Assembly: GCA_018220985.1 (NCBI GenBank)
Contig: JAAOXS010000002.1
Location: 1 to 54,318 of the forward strand
Direction of reading: 5' to 3'
DNA: 54,318 nucleotides
DNA from: Nanobdellota archaeon
GTDB lineage: Archaea > Nanobdellota > Nanobdellia > PEZQ01
Position numbers and translations under genes: made by a program. Shown piece by piece: positions 34,201 to 42,491 of the stretch; position 1 is the first letter of the stretch, and every line of letters starts with the position of its first letter. The notes beneath the pieces were generated by a model, which was not told the origin of the DNA, ran no database searches, and was given only the letters and a program-made list of their open reading frames with translations.

Positions 34201-34548
34201 ATGGTAAAACGAACTGGCGCAACTAATTTGGAAATGATTGATTTAATTCATGATTTAAAAAAGGAGAAAACTCCTTTTTGGAAAAGTATTGTGAAAGAAT
34301 TATCTCGTTCAACTCGCAGTAGGCGAGCTGTTAATTTAAGCAGGATAAATCGTTACGCAAAAAAAGGTGAGACAATTATTGTTCCTGGTAAAGTATTGGG
34401 CAGTGGCAACGCGCCTGAAAAAATTGTTATTGCTGCTTGGAGTTTTACTAAAACCGCTGAAGATAAAATAAAAAGTGTTAATGGTAAAACATTAAATATT
34501 CGTGATTTGTTAAAAAACAAGCCGAAAAGGGTTAGGATAATTGGATGA
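34201..34548 (+). CDS. rpl18e: Ribosomal protein eL18 (L18e)
   Basis: A 115-residue large-subunit protein starting the second ribosomal operon. SRRAVNLSRINRYAKKGETIIVPGKVLGSG and IAAWSFTKTAEDKI are L18e hallmarks. Overlaps uL13 by four bases. Confidence 0.95.
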   Translation: MVKRTGATNLEMIDLIHDLKKEKTPFWKSIVKELSRSTRSRRAVNLSRINRYAKKGETIIVPGKVLGSGNAPEKIVIAAWSFTKTAEDKIKSVNGKTLNIRDLLKNKPKRVRIIG

Positions 34549-34967
34549 TGAGTAGGGTATTCATTGATGGAAATAATGGCGTTCTTGGAAGAGTAGCTGC
34601 AAGAGCTGCTAAAAGCGCGTTGGAAGGTAATCACGTTTTCATTTTTAACGCTGAGAAATTAGTTGTTTCAGGTGATAAAACTTACTTGTTAAATCGTTAT
34701 TTGGATAGAATTCATAGAGGCGAATCTGTTCACGGTCCTTTTTTCCCTAAGACATCTAAGGGTATTGTTAAGCGAACTGTTCGTGGCATGTTACCTTACA
34801 AGTCAGGTAAGGGCAGGCAAGCGTTTAAGCGTGTTAAAGTTTATGAAGGCGTACCTGAACAATTTTCTAATGAGAAATTGGAATTGCCAAGTAAGTTGAA
34901 GGAAGATTTTAAAACGAAAAAGTATTTGAGAATTAAAAATATTAGTCAGAGGATTGGCGGTAAATGA
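34545..34967 (+). CDS. rpl13: Ribosomal protein uL13 (L13)
   Basis: A 140-residue large-subunit protein with the archaeal features GVLGRVAARAAKSALEGNHVFIFNAEK and TVRGMLPYKSGKGRQAFKRVKVYEG. Tandem ATG codons at 34545 and 34548 leave the start uncertain by one residue. Overlaps uS9 by four bases. Confidence 0.95.
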   Translation: MMSRVFIDGNNGVLGRVAARAAKSALEGNHVFIFNAEKLVVSGDKTYLLNRYLDRIHRGESVHGPFFPKTSKGIVKRTVRGMLPYKSGKGRQAFKRVKVYEGVPEQFSNEKLELPSKLKEDFKTKKYLRIKNISQRIGGK

Positions 34968-35371
34968 AAACTATTCAAACTATTCAAGCAATTGGCAAGC
35001 GTAAAACAAGTGTTGCTCGTGCAACAATTAAGAAAGGTACTGGTGTTATTAGAGTTAATTCTTTGAAAGTTGAAGCTTTACAACCTGAAATGTTTAGGCA
35101 AATAATTATGGAGCCCATAATTCTTGCGGGGGATAAGGCAAGTAATGTTAATATTAATGTTAATGTGTTTGGCGGTGGCGTGATGTCTCAAGCTCAAGCT
35201 GTTAGAACTTCTATTGCTAATGCGTTAGTTGATTTTTTAAAGGATAAAGAGTTAAAAGATAAGTATTTGGATTATGATAGGCATATGCTTGTTGCAGATG
35301 TACGTCAGAAAGAGATGAGGAAACCTTATCGTTCTAGGGCGAGGGCGAGAAGGCAGAAGAGTAAGAGGTAA
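34964..35371 (+). CDS. rps9: Ribosomal protein uS9 (S9)
   Basis: A 135-residue small-subunit protein whose C-terminus reaches the P site. AIGKRKTSVARATIKKGTG and the terminal RKPYRSRARARRQKSKR are diagnostic. Confidence 0.96.
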   Translation: MKTIQTIQAIGKRKTSVARATIKKGTGVIRVNSLKVEALQPEMFRQIIMEPIILAGDKASNVNINVNVFGGGVMSQAQAVRTSIANALVDFLKDKELKDKYLDYDRHMLVADVRQKEMRKPYRSRARARRQKSKR

Positions 35372-35380
35372 AAAAATAAA

Positions 35381-35572
35381 ATGATAATTCCAATTAAGTG
35401 TTTTAGTTGCGGAAAACCTGTTGCACATTTATGGGATTCTTTTACTGAAGGTGTTAAGAAGAAGAAGGTTGAGAAAGTTCTTGACGATTTAGGTTTGGAA
35501 AGACAGTGTTGCAGAGCTCTTTTTTTAGGGCATGTTGATATGATTAAAACAATTTCAAAATATAGGAAGTAA
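35381..35572 (+). CDS. rpoN: RNA polymerase subunit N (Rpb10)
   Basis: A 63-residue zinc protein of the archaeal RNA polymerase. The zinc site is IKCFSCGKPV (Cys 7, 10) plus RQCCRALFL (Cys 43, 44), and the intervening helix pair is intact. It follows uS9 as in most archaea. Confidence 0.96.
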   Translation: MIIPIKCFSCGKPVAHLWDSFTEGVKKKKVEKVLDDLGLERQCCRALFLGHVDMIKTISKYRK

Positions 35573-35579
35573 TGGTTTA

Positions 35580-35798
35580 ATGACTAAGAAGAGTAAAGTC
35601 GGTTCAACGGGAAGGTACGGTGCACGTTATGGTTTAAAAATTAGGCGAAGAGTTTTAAGTATTGAACGTTTAAGTCGTAAAAAGCATAAGTGTCCTTACT
35701 GTTCGAGATTAAGGGTTAAGAGGTTGAGCTCTGGAATTTTTGAGTGCAGTAAATGCAGTTCAAAATTCACGGGTAGAGCTTACACGTATGATGGTTGA
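35580..35798 (+). CDS. rpl37ae: Ribosomal protein eL43 (L37Ae)
   Basis: A 72-residue zinc ribbon protein of the large subunit. Cys 38, 41, 56 and 59 form the site, flanked by GSTGRYGARYGLKIRRRV and the C-terminal GRAYTYDG. Overlaps the rpoP start. Confidence 0.93.
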   Translation: MTKKSKVGSTGRYGARYGLKIRRRVLSIERLSRKKHKCPYCSRLRVKRLSSGIFECSKCSSKFTGRAYTYDG

Positions 35799-35931
35799 GT
35801 ATAAATGTTTTAATTGTGGGAAAAAAATTGACGGAGAGCAAATTAAGCGACGTGTTCGTTGTCCTTACTGTAGTAGTAAGGTTTTGTTCAAGCAAAGACA
35901 GCCTGTTAAAAAAATTGTTAAGGCAAGATGA
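35791..35931 (+). CDS. rpoP: RNA polymerase subunit P (Rpb12)
   Basis: A 46-residue zinc ribbon subunit of RNA polymerase with Cys 6, 9, 24 and 27 (YKCFNCGKKI, RVRCPYCSSKVLF). I use ATG 35791; an adjacent ATG at 35788 would add one Met. It overlaps eL43 by eight bases and Pcc1 by four. Confidence 0.93.
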   Translation: MVEYKCFNCGKKIDGEQIKRRVRCPYCSSKVLFKQRQPVKKIVKAR

Positions 35932-36146
35932 AGATTAAAATAAAACTTTTCGTTGATAACAGCGTTCGAGAACTCCTTGATGTGCAAAGGCAAGTTAAAG
36001 GCAGGTCGAAAACAAGTTATGACGAGGATGGCATAATCATTGAAGCAGAGGATGTTACTGCTGCTCGCGCAGCTGTTAACGCGAATTTACTGCTTTTAAA
36101 AACTGTTGAAAAGGTGAATGAAAAATGGAAGTACCTGAAAAAATAA
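35928..36146 (+). CDS. KEOPS complex subunit Pcc1-like
   Basis: A 72-residue protein with the Pcc1 fold pattern: two strands, DGIIIEAEDVTAARAAVNANLLLLKTVEKV, where the (E/D)D-x-x-A-x-R-A-x-x-N motif is conserved. Pcc1 dimerises the KEOPS complex that makes t6A37 in tRNA. Its place between rpoP and prefoldin beta is common in archaea. Confidence 0.85.
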   Translation: MKIKIKLFVDNSVRELLDVQRQVKGRSKTSYDEDGIIIEAEDVTAARAAVNANLLLLKTVEKVNEKWKYLKK

Positions 36147-36469
36147 GAGAAGATATTGTTAGGTTGCAAAGTTTGCAGCAAAAATTGCAGTCTTTAATGA
36201 TGCAAAAACAGAATATTCAAATGCAAGTTGTTGAAGCGGATAACGCACTTAAGGAATTAGGTAATAAGCAAGCTTCAGAGGATGTTTACGAAATTGTTGG
36301 TGCTATAATGTTGAAGAAGGATGTTGGTGAACTTTCTAAAACGTTAACTGAGCGGAAAGACATTTTCGAGCTTCGTTCAAAATCTTACGATAAGCAAGTT
36401 AAAAACGTTAATGAAGATTTAAAAAAATTGCAGGAGAATATTGCGAGTAGTTTGAAAGAGAAAAAATGA
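36125..36469 (+). CDS. pfdB: Prefoldin beta subunit
   Basis: A 114-residue coiled-coil chaperone subunit. Two long helices (residues about 5-45 and 70-110) with a beta hairpin between them containing ASEDVYEIVGAIMLKKD match prefoldin beta. It forms hexamers with the alpha subunit to deliver unfolded proteins to the thermosome. Overlaps Pcc1 by 22 bases. Confidence 0.92.
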   Translation: MEVPEKIREDIVRLQSLQQKLQSLMMQKQNIQMQVVEADNALKELGNKQASEDVYEIVGAIMLKKDVGELSKTLTERKDIFELRSKSYDKQVKNVNEDLKKLQENIASSLKEKK

Positions 36470-36714
36470 GTGTTTTTGAAAGAGTTAGTGTTATACTGGA
36501 AGACGTCGTGCTTGATGATTCCGTTCCAAAAAATGTTAGGGAGCGAATTAATGAAGCTGTCTTGCTTTTAAACAAGTCTTTTGATGATTCCGATTTGCTT
36601 AGGGATTCAGTTAACGAAATTCTTGATTTAGTTGTTCAGGATACTAATTTACCTCTTCATACTCGAACTCAAATATGGAATTCCGTTTCCATTTTAGAAT
36701 CTGCAGAAAACTGA
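36466..36714 (+). CDS. UPF0147 family protein
   Basis: An 82-residue helical protein of the archaeal UPF0147 family, recognisable by ILEDVVLDDSVPKNVRERINEAV and the DTNLPLHTRTQIWNSVSILE segment. No function is assigned to the family; its conserved neighbourhood with prefoldin suggests a housekeeping role. Overlaps pfdB by four bases. Confidence 0.87.
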   Translation: MSVFERVSVILEDVVLDDSVPKNVRERINEAVLLLNKSFDDSDLLRDSVNEILDLVVQDTNLPLHTRTQIWNSVSILESAEN

Positions 36715-36780
36715 TTTCACAGCATAATAAAGCTTTTTAATGCGTGTTGTGAAAAAATTATTAACCCAAAAATTGGTATA

Positions 36781-36785
36781 GGTGA
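36781..36785 (+). promoter_or_regulatory. GGTGA ribosome binding site of sepF
   Basis: GGTGA lies seven bases before the TTG start at 36793. It is complementary to the TCACC part of the archaeal 16S rRNA 3' end and supports use of the rare TTG initiation codon. Confidence 0.5.
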
Positions 36786-36792
36786 AATTAAA

Positions 36793-37188
36793 TTGATAGA
36801 TAAAATAAAAAACACTTTTTCAAGTTTTAAAAGTGCTTTCCCTAAAGAAAGTGATGATGAATTAAAAGAAGATTTTGTAGAATTAACTGCGAAAACAAGT
36901 GATTTAGGCGGTGCTAAGTTAGTTGTGAAATATTTTACTTTATCTGATTTCGCTGAAGTTAGAGAAATTCTTGATTCATTACGTGATGGTTACACAATAG
37001 CTTTCATTAAGATAAGGCCTTTAAAGGAACGTAATCTTAACGAGTTAAGACGTGCTATTGATAAGATTAAGAAAACGTGTTTTGCTCTTGAAGGTGAAGT
37101 TGTCGGTCTTGAGGAGGATTGGATTGTAGCTGTTCCTCCTTACGTTAAAGTTCATAGGGGGAGCTTAAATGAGGAAACATCATTTTAA
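36793..37188 (+). CDS. sepF: Cell division protein SepF (archaeal)
   Basis: A 131-residue SepF-like protein. The N-terminal amphipathic segment (IDKIKNTFSSFKSAF) would bind the membrane, and the C-terminal domain (VVKYFTLSDFAEVREILDSLRDGYTIAFIKIRP to WIVAVPPYVKVHRG) is the SepF core that dimerises and binds FtsZ. It implies FtsZ-based division in this organism. The start is TTG, supported by an upstream GGTGA. Confidence 0.88.
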   Translation: MIDKIKNTFSSFKSAFPKESDDELKEDFVELTAKTSDLGGAKLVVKYFTLSDFAEVREILDSLRDGYTIAFIKIRPLKERNLNELRRAIDKIKKTCFALEGEVVGLEEDWIVAVPPYVKVHRGSLNEETSF

Positions 37189-37657
37189 CTCTTTGGTTTT
37201 TAACGCTTTATGTTCTCAGTGCGAGACTGATTCAGTTATAATTCATCAGAGAATGATTGACCTCCCTGAAGTAGGTAAGACTCTTAGGATTAATTCTTAT
37301 TGTGAGAATTGTCATGTGAATAGTTCTGAGTTCGTTCCTTTTCATGATAAGAAGAATTCTGTTTTCAAATTTTTGATAAATGATAAGTTGGATTTGAATG
37401 CTAAGGTTATTAAGAGTCAGGATTGTACTTTTAGGATTCCGGAGTTGGGTGTGGAGTTGGAGCCTGGACCTGAGTCTCAGGCTGAGATTATTAATGTTGA
37501 GGGTGTTTTGTCTAATATTACTTTGGCGTTGGATTATGAGTATGGTTCTAATAAGTTGAGTAATGATATTGCTCGTATTAGGAAGGGTAAGAAGAAGGTA
37601 ACTCTTGTTTTGGATGATCCTATGGGTGTTAGTAGGGTTATTCCTCGAAAATCGTGA
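37169..37657 (+). CDS. ZPR1 zinc-finger domain protein
   Basis: A 162-residue archaeal ZPR1-type protein. The zinc finger is made of Cys 15, 18, 45 and 48, with the typical MIDLPEVGKTLRINSYC between them, and the following beta domain (RIPELGVELEPGPESQAEIINVEGVL) matches the family. Eukaryotic ZPR1 is a chaperone for elongation factor eEF1A; a similar role for aEF1A is inference. The last third of the gene uses distinctly more G-ending codons than its neighbours. It overlaps sepF by 20 bases. Confidence 0.88.
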   Translation: MRKHHFNSLVFNALCSQCETDSVIIHQRMIDLPEVGKTLRINSYCENCHVNSSEFVPFHDKKNSVFKFLINDKLDLNAKVIKSQDCTFRIPELGVELEPGPESQAEIINVEGVLSNITLALDYEYGSNKLSNDIARIRKGKKKVTLVLDDPMGVSRVIPRKS

Positions 37658-37741
37658 ATAACTTTAATAACAACCTTTTTTAGAAAAAAAACTTGAGCAA
37701 AAAACGTATTATTCTTTGTTTGAAGCTTAAAATCGTGAAAA

Positions 37742-37751
37742 CTTTATAAAT
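37742..37751 (+). promoter_or_regulatory. TATA-like promoter of small membrane protein
   Basis: CTTTATAAAT is centred about 28 bases before the ATG at 37775, consistent with a leaderless transcript. Confidence 0.55.
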
Positions 37752-37774
37752 ATTGAATTTTCTTTTATTTTATT

Positions 37775-37975
37775 ATGGGGCTTTCATTTTATGACGCGCT
37801 TATCGTTAGCGTTTTCATGGGCGTAATGTTTGGCGTTCTTTTTGGCGTTAAGTACTTGGTTAAAATTGAACGTCAGCAGAAAAAGACTTTGCAGAAAATT
37901 CTTAAAGTTGAAGAGCTAATAGTTTCAGCTGAGAAAAAAATTTTAGCTCGTTTAAATAAGAATAAAAAGAAATAA
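37775..37975 (+). CDS. Small membrane protein with basic coiled-coil tail
   Basis: A 66-residue protein with one transmembrane helix (residues about 7-29) followed by a charged helical tail (KIERQQKKTLQKILKVEELIVSAEKKI) ending in a Lys-rich stretch. N-out/C-in topology is expected. The family is not recognised. It has its own promoter. Confidence 0.6.
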   Translation: MGLSFYDALIVSVFMGVMFGVLFGVKYLVKIERQQKKTLQKILKVEELIVSAEKKILARLNKNKKK

Positions 37976-38005
37976 AATAAAAAGAAATATAAAATAAAAA
38001 GAAAT
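37962..38005 (+). repeat. Three copies of a 12-base A-rich unit
   Basis: ATAAAAAGAAAT occurs at 37962-37973, 37977-37988 and 37994-38005. The first copy contains the 3' end and part of the stop of the small membrane protein; the others are intergenic. It looks like local slippage duplication in the 3' region. Confidence 0.6.
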
Positions 38006-38007
38006 AA

Positions 38008-38145
38008 TTAAGCAAGTACTTCATACTTTCCTATTTCTATTTGTTTTAGATTATTTGGTATTTCTGTTAGGTTTCTAGAGTGTACATATAGTTCTTTTAG
38101 TTTTGTTAGTTGTTTATAGGGTAAGGATATTCTTTTTTCATTCAT
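38008..38145 (-). CDS. Very short leucine-rich repeat protein or fragment
   Basis: A 45-residue frame from ATG 38145. Its sequence contains two LRR-like turns (LTKLKELYVHSRNLTEIPNN, then LKQIEIGKY) of the same type as in the broken LRR gene at 27 kb. It has an ATG and a stop but is far too short to form a solenoid alone, so it is most likely the remains of a longer LRR gene. Confidence 0.55.
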   Translation of the reverse strand: MNEKRISLPYKQLTKLKELYVHSRNLTEIPNNLKQIEIGKYEVLA

Positions 38146-38194
38146 GCAAAATTTAACTTAAATGCCTTTTTTAAGGTTTATGGTCTATTTTTGT

Positions 38195-38974
38195 TTAGAA
38201 GATGATGAATAGTGAGATTAAATAACCTATTATTGAGCTTATCGTAAGTACTGGCATTGCAGGGTAGTATTTTCCTTTTTCCGTTTGTAAAAGCATTATT
38301 ACAAGCCCTGCGAACGCGCCGAGCGCGATTAGCAAACTCGTTATTGGAGTTAGTATAAACGTGCTTGCGAATAGTAGTGGAAACGCAACATCTCCGCCGC
38401 CGAGCACGCTCTGATCTTTTTTGTTTTTGTTTATCACTATTCCTGGGAAGACTCCTGTTTGCGATTGCGTTTTAGCCATTTTAATCATGTGCTTAGAGTA
38501 GTTAACTGAATAAATATCGTAGAATGATATGAATCCGAGTAATAGTATTGTTGTTAACGGGTTAAACATGGGTGTTATGACTGCTATGGCTCCGCCGTAA
38601 ATCAGTATTTCGCTGATGTTATGCCAGAAGTCGTCGGACTCGTTCAATTTTATCCATGAAATTATTAGTGCGATGAGGAGTGCGTATTCTTGTACAAACG
38701 CGTAGAGTGATACTGTTATTGCAGCTGTTGTGCCCATAAAATAAACTGTTTTCCATATTTGTGGTTTTTTTAGTTTTATTATTATGAGTATTATTATTGT
38801 TATTAGTACGAGCATGCCTACAAATTTTGTTAAGGATAATACGCCTTCATCGGGTAGTGTTTCCATGCCAAAGGGCAGTGGGTTTGACCTGTAATGGTTA
38901 ACCACAAATAATCCGAATATTTGGCATGCTAAGAAGATGAGTGCTATGTAAAATGTGTTCTGCCTTTTCCCCAT
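38195..38974 (-). CDS. Presenilin-like intramembrane aspartyl protease
   Basis: A 259-residue protein with about nine hydrophobic segments of the PSH/signal peptide peptidase group. The two catalytic Asp are in FYD (Tyr152-Asp153) and GGGD (Gly192-Asp195), and the PAL-like motif is PAMP (residues 238-241). Family members cut transmembrane segments within the membrane; the substrate here could be signal peptide remnants. A slightly altered PAL motif is worth noting. Confidence 0.87.
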   Translation of the reverse strand: MGKRQNTFYIALIFLACQIFGLFVVNHYRSNPLPFGMETLPDEGVLSLTKFVGMLVLITIIILIIIKLKKPQIWKTVYFMGTTAAITVSLYAFVQEYALLIALIISWIKLNESDDFWHNISEILIYGGAIAVITPMFNPLTTILLLGFISFYDIYSVNYSKHMIKMAKTQSQTGVFPGIVINKNKKDQSVLGGGDVAFPLLFASTFILTPITSLLIALGAFAGLVIMLLQTEKGKYYPAMPVLTISSIIGYLISLFIIF

Positions 38975-38991
38975 TAATTATTTAATGATTA

Positions 38992-40200
38992 TTATTCGTT
39001 TATAATTTCTCCGATTAAGCAGTGCGTTTTTGCTTCAACAATTTTAACCATGACTGTTTCCCCAATTGTTCCATTATTTATTATTACTTGTTTGTACGCG
39101 TAATTTCTTCCTATCATTCCGTTTTTGTTTTTTTCATCAATTAATATTTCGCCTTTCCAGCCTACCCATTTTTTATTGTTCTCTAAACTGATTTGTTGGA
39201 ATAGTTTTGTTATTTTTCTACTTCTCTCTTTTCTAATTATGTTTGGCAATTGTTTCAATTCACTTGCTTGCGTACCCTCCATCGCGCAGTACATGCTAAT
39301 ATTGATTACGTCTGGTCTAATTTTTTGTACTAATTCAATTGTTTTTTTGAAATCGTTTTCGGTTTCGGTTGGGAATCCTGTAATAATGTCTGTTGCAATG
39401 GTTATTTTCGGAAACGTTTTTCTGAATTCCATAATTATTTTTTCAAAACTTTTAGTGGTGTATCCTCTGTTCATTTCTTTTAACACTTTATCACTGCCTG
39501 ATTGTACTGGTAAGTGTAAAAATTTGAATATTGAATTCGACTTATAAGCATCTATTAGTTCTGGTAGTATTTTCAAAACGTGTTTTGAGTTCATCATTCC
39601 AACTCTAATCTTTGAATTTCCTTTAATTTTTTTTAATAATTTGGCAAGGTTTGTTCCAATATCCAATCCGTAAGTTGACATGTCTTGCGCTGTCAGCCAA
39701 ACTTCTTTAGAACTTACTTGTTTTACAATATCTTCAATTGGGAATGAGTGTAAATGACCTCGTGCTTTTTTCGTGATGCAATACGCACAATTTCCTAAGC
39801 ACCCGTCAGCAATGGGTATTATCTTTATTATTTCGTTTTCTTCTTGCTCTAATCTCGCCCTGTTCGATTTCTTTTTTTGTGAGGGTTCGTTATTAATTAT
39901 ATCTGGTATGCTTTCCAACTCGTCTAATTCTGCGAATAAGTGTTGCGGAAATCGTTTTTTTAAATTTTTTTTTTTAACTTCAACTAAGCAGCCAGTAACT
40001 AAAACTTTTTTTTCTTTTAATTCTTCTAATTTCTTGATTATCTTATTTTCTGTTGGTTTTTTCACTGTGCACGTGTTAACTATTATTAATTCAGCTTTAT
40101 TTTTAACAATTTTATGACCTTTTTTTTCTAATAATTTTTTTATGATTGCGCTGTCGCTTTTATTGTAAGCGCATCCGTAAGTAATAATTTTTATTCGCAT
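38992..40200 (-). CDS. tRNA t6A methylthiotransferase (CDKAL1/MtaB type)
   Basis: A 402-residue MiaB-family radical SAM enzyme that adds a methylthio group to t6A37 in tRNA (ms2t6A). The N-terminal UPF0004 domain has Cys 10, 44 and 71 for one iron-sulphur cluster, the radical SAM motif DGCLGNCAYC gives Cys 134, 138 and 141, and a TRAM domain ends the protein. Archaeal members are of the CDKAL1 (e-MtaB) type. It uses the product of KEOPS, whose Pcc1 subunit is also encoded in this window. Confidence 0.92.
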   Translation of the reverse strand: MRIKIITYGCAYNKSDSAIIKKLLEKKGHKIVKNKAELIIVNTCTVKKPTENKIIKKLEELKEKKVLVTGCLVEVKKKNLKKRFPQHLFAELDELESIPDIINNEPSQKKKSNRARLEQEENEIIKIIPIADGCLGNCAYCITKKARGHLHSFPIEDIVKQVSSKEVWLTAQDMSTYGLDIGTNLAKLLKKIKGNSKIRVGMMNSKHVLKILPELIDAYKSNSIFKFLHLPVQSGSDKVLKEMNRGYTTKSFEKIIMEFRKTFPKITIATDIITGFPTETENDFKKTIELVQKIRPDVINISMYCAMEGTQASELKQLPNIIRKERSRKITKLFQQISLENNKKWVGWKGEILIDEKNKNGMIGRNYAYKQVIINNGTIGETVMVKIVEAKTHCLIGEIINE

Positions 40201-40261
40201 TATTCAAAAATGTATGATAGAACTATTTTTATTTCTTGCGCAAACCAACTTTTTTTCTCTT

Positions 40262-40507
40262 TTATTTGTTGTAGAAGATTAGTGTTGTCGCGCCAATACC
40301 TAGTATAATTCCAAAAATGGTTGCTTTAAAGTTTATGACGAATCCGCCCATGCTTTCCATGAATATGCTGAATAGCATCACCCATGTGAATATTATGAAA
40401 GCGTACAATGTCATCACGTGTTTCTTCATCGGATTAATCACGATTACTTCTGGTTTTCTCACGCGCTTTTTAGCACTTCCTTTTTTAGCGATTTTTTTTC
40501 GAGGCAT
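40262..40507 (-). CDS. Small two-helix membrane protein
   Basis: An 81-residue protein with a strongly basic N-terminus (residues 1-29) and two predicted transmembrane helices (residues about 31-52 and 58-77). It is not recognised. Residue pattern and position resemble small membrane proteins elsewhere in the window, with the basic end probably cytoplasmic. Confidence 0.6.
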   Translation of the reverse strand: MPRKKIAKKGSAKKRVRKPEVIVINPMKKHVMTLYAFIIFTWVMLFSIFMESMGGFVINFKATIFGIILGIGATTLIFYNK

Positions 40508-40602
40508 AATGTATTATTCATTTTTTTTGAAATATAAAACTTAGGTTATTATAGTGTTAGTGTATAAAAATTATTTTAAATATGTAAATTCTATTATTAA
40601 CT

Positions 40603-40905
40603 ATGTGTTTGAAAAATTTACTATTTGAAGATTCTATTAAAAGATTATGTGAAAAACATGATTTAAACGAATATTGTTCAAATATTCGAAAATTGTCAAA
40701 AAACCAGTATACTGCATTTTTTAACTGGTTTACTAAATATAATTTAAAAAATGATTTGGAGTTGAAATCAATTATTCTTAAACATAAACCTTTAATTTCA
40801 GCATTAGAATCTTTGAATAATGTTGATTCTGCTAGTTTTGAGTGCAAGAATAGTGGTATTTTTAGTATTCATGTTGTCAAAAAAGATTTAAATATTGAAG
40901 AATAA
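40603..40905 (+). CDS. Hypothetical protein
   Basis: A 100-residue soluble protein with no recognised domain. Mostly helical (residues about 8-35, 40-52 and 56-72) with a short beta C-terminus (SGIFSIHVVKK). Five Cys are scattered without a zinc-binding spacing. It is 95 bases upstream of the threonyl-tRNA synthetase gene in the same direction. Codon use is more A/T-rich than in the synthetase gene. Confidence 0.5.
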   Translation: MCLKNLLFEDSIKRLCEKHDLNEYCSNIRKLSKNQYTAFFNWFTKYNLKNDLELKSIILKHKPLISALESLNNVDSASFECKNSGIFSIHVVKKDLNIEE

Positions 40906-40920
40906 TAAAAGATATTATTA

Positions 40921-40966
40921 TGAGAGTTGATCGTCCCACATTATAAGAAAGACTTTATTACTCTCA
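40921..40966 (+). promoter_or_regulatory. Inverted repeat around a TATA-like box before thrS
   Basis: TGAGAGT (40921-40927) and ACTCTCA (40960-40966) are complementary and flank a TTATAAG (40941-40947), which is a plausible TATA element for thrS. This could be a regulatory site or a leader hairpin. A GGTGAT ribosome binding site (40990-40995) follows, five bases before the ATG. Confidence 0.35.
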
Positions 40967-41000
40967 AGTTTTCTAAAAAAATTGTGTTAGGTGATGTTTT

Positions 41001-42491
41001 ATGAATAAAGTTAAGAGCGATGGCGAAAAAATTAGTGAAGCTTTAAAATCTGAGGATAAATTAAAATCTTACTGGCATATTCTCACGCCAAAAGGTGATT
41101 TAATCGATTTAAAATTGGTTAATAATAATGTTTCAGGCTTTGATTTTGGCAAGTATGATAAATTAAGAACTTTCACACAGTACGAAATGGCTAAGGATAG
41201 ACGTGTGAAAAGCACGCCGCCTCACGTTACTTACATGCGCAAGCTTGAAATAGCTGATTATGAGGAAGGCAGTGATCCTGGAAATTTAAGGTATTATCCT
41301 AATGGTAAATTGATTCGTGATTTAATAATGCAGTACGATGATGAAATTATGGTTGAGAATGGTGCTATGAAAATTGAAACACCAATGATGCTCGATTCAA
41401 ATCATCATTCTTTAGTTAAGTACATGAACCGTTTCCCTGCCAGACAGTACATTGTTGAAAGCGTTAAAAGAAAATTTTTCTTACGTTTCGCATCTTGTTT
41501 CGGCCAGTTTTTGATGATGAAGGATGCTGTTATTTCTTATCGTAATTTGCCGATTTGGGTTTACGAGCTTGCTCAAAACTGTTTCCGTCTTGAAAATCGC
41601 GGGGAGCTTAGTGGATTGAGGAGAGTGAGAACTTTTGTCATGCCTGATTGTCACGCGTTTTGCGCTGACATGGAACAGGCTAAAACCGAGTTCTTTAAGC
41701 GTTTTAATATTAGTGTGGATTTAATGAATAATATTGGTTTTGAGGTTAAGAACGAGTTTGAGTTTGCTATTCGTGTTGTTCGTTCTTTCTGGGATGAGAA
41801 TAAGGATTTCATTAAAGAATTAGTTAAGCAGTGGAATAAGCCAACTCTTATTGAGATTTGGGATGAAAGACATTTCTATTTTGTTTTGAAATACGAGTTT
41901 AATTTTGTGGACGTGTTAGATAAGGCGAGTGCTTTAACAACTGATCAGATTGATGTTGAGAATGGTCCAGAATTTCCTGTTAAATTTATGGATAAGGATA
42001 ACAAGAAGAAGCCTGTGACAATTCTTCACTGGTCTCCTAGTGGTGCTATTTGTCGTGTGATGTATAGTTTATTAGAACGCGCTGCGTGGATGGAGAAGGG
42101 TGGTAAGTTACCTATTCTTCCTTTCTGGTTAAGCCCTGAGCAGGTTAGGATTTTACCAGTGGCTGATAGGCATATTGTTGCTGCTGAAAAGTTATCTAAG
42201 AAGTTAGTGGGTGTTCGTGTTGGGATTGATGATAGGGCTGAAGGTGTTCCCAAGAAAGTTGCGAAAGTTAAGAGTGATTGGATTCCTTATTTCATAGTCG
42301 TGGGTGATAAGGAAGCTGAGAGCGGAGAGTTAAACGTTTTTAAGCGTGATGATAACAAGTTTGAAATGTTAAGCATTCAAAGTTTTAAGAAATTGTTGAA
42401 GAATAAACAAGGTAGTATGCCTTTTCGTAAAATGTACGTTCCGCAATTAATATCTAAGCGGCCTATTTTTGTTCCGTGGGGTAAGCGATGA
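41001..42491 (+). CDS. thrS: Threonyl-tRNA synthetase, catalytic and anticodon-binding part
   Basis: A 496-residue class II synthetase lacking the archaeal N-terminal editing domain. It begins directly with the linker and core (SYWHILTPKGDLIDL). Motif 1 region is MVENGAMKIETPMM, motif 2 is FRLENRGELSGLRRVRTFVMPDCHAF, and motif 3 region is ILHWSPSGAICRVMYSLLE. Zinc ligands correspond to the Cys in RFASCFGQFL, the His in DCHAF and the His in ILHWSPSG. The C-terminal anticodon-binding domain starts near residue 380 (RILPVADRHIVAAEKL). The missing editing domain is encoded by the next gene, overlapping by four bases. Confidence 0.95.
   Translation: MNKVKSDGEKISEALKSEDKLKSYWHILTPKGDLIDLKLVNNNVSGFDFGKYDKLRTFTQYEMAKDRRVKSTPPHVTYMRKLEIADYEEGSDPGNLRYYPNGKLIRDLIMQYDDEIMVENGAMKIETPMMLDSNHHSLVKYMNRFPARQYIVESVKRKFFLRFASCFGQFLMMKDAVISYRNLPIWVYELAQNCFRLENRGELSGLRRVRTFVMPDCHAFCADMEQAKTEFFKRFNISVDLMNNIGFEVKNEFEFAIRVVRSFWDENKDFIKELVKQWNKPTLIEIWDERHFYFVLKYEFNFVDVLDKASALTTDQIDVENGPEFPVKFMDKDNKKKPVTILHWSPSGAICRVMYSLLERAAWMEKGGKLPILPFWLSPEQVRILPVADRHIVAAEKLSKKLVGVRVGIDDRAEGVPKKVAKVKSDWIPYFIVVGDKEAESGELNVFKRDDNKFEMLSIQSFKKLLKNKQGSMPFRKMYVPQLISKRPIFVPWGKR

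Noticed and set aside
42026-42253. Antisense reading frames inside ribosomal and synthetase genes
   Set aside because: Many long frames opposite conserved genes exist, but their residue composition is poor and the conserved gene on the other strand explains the open frame.
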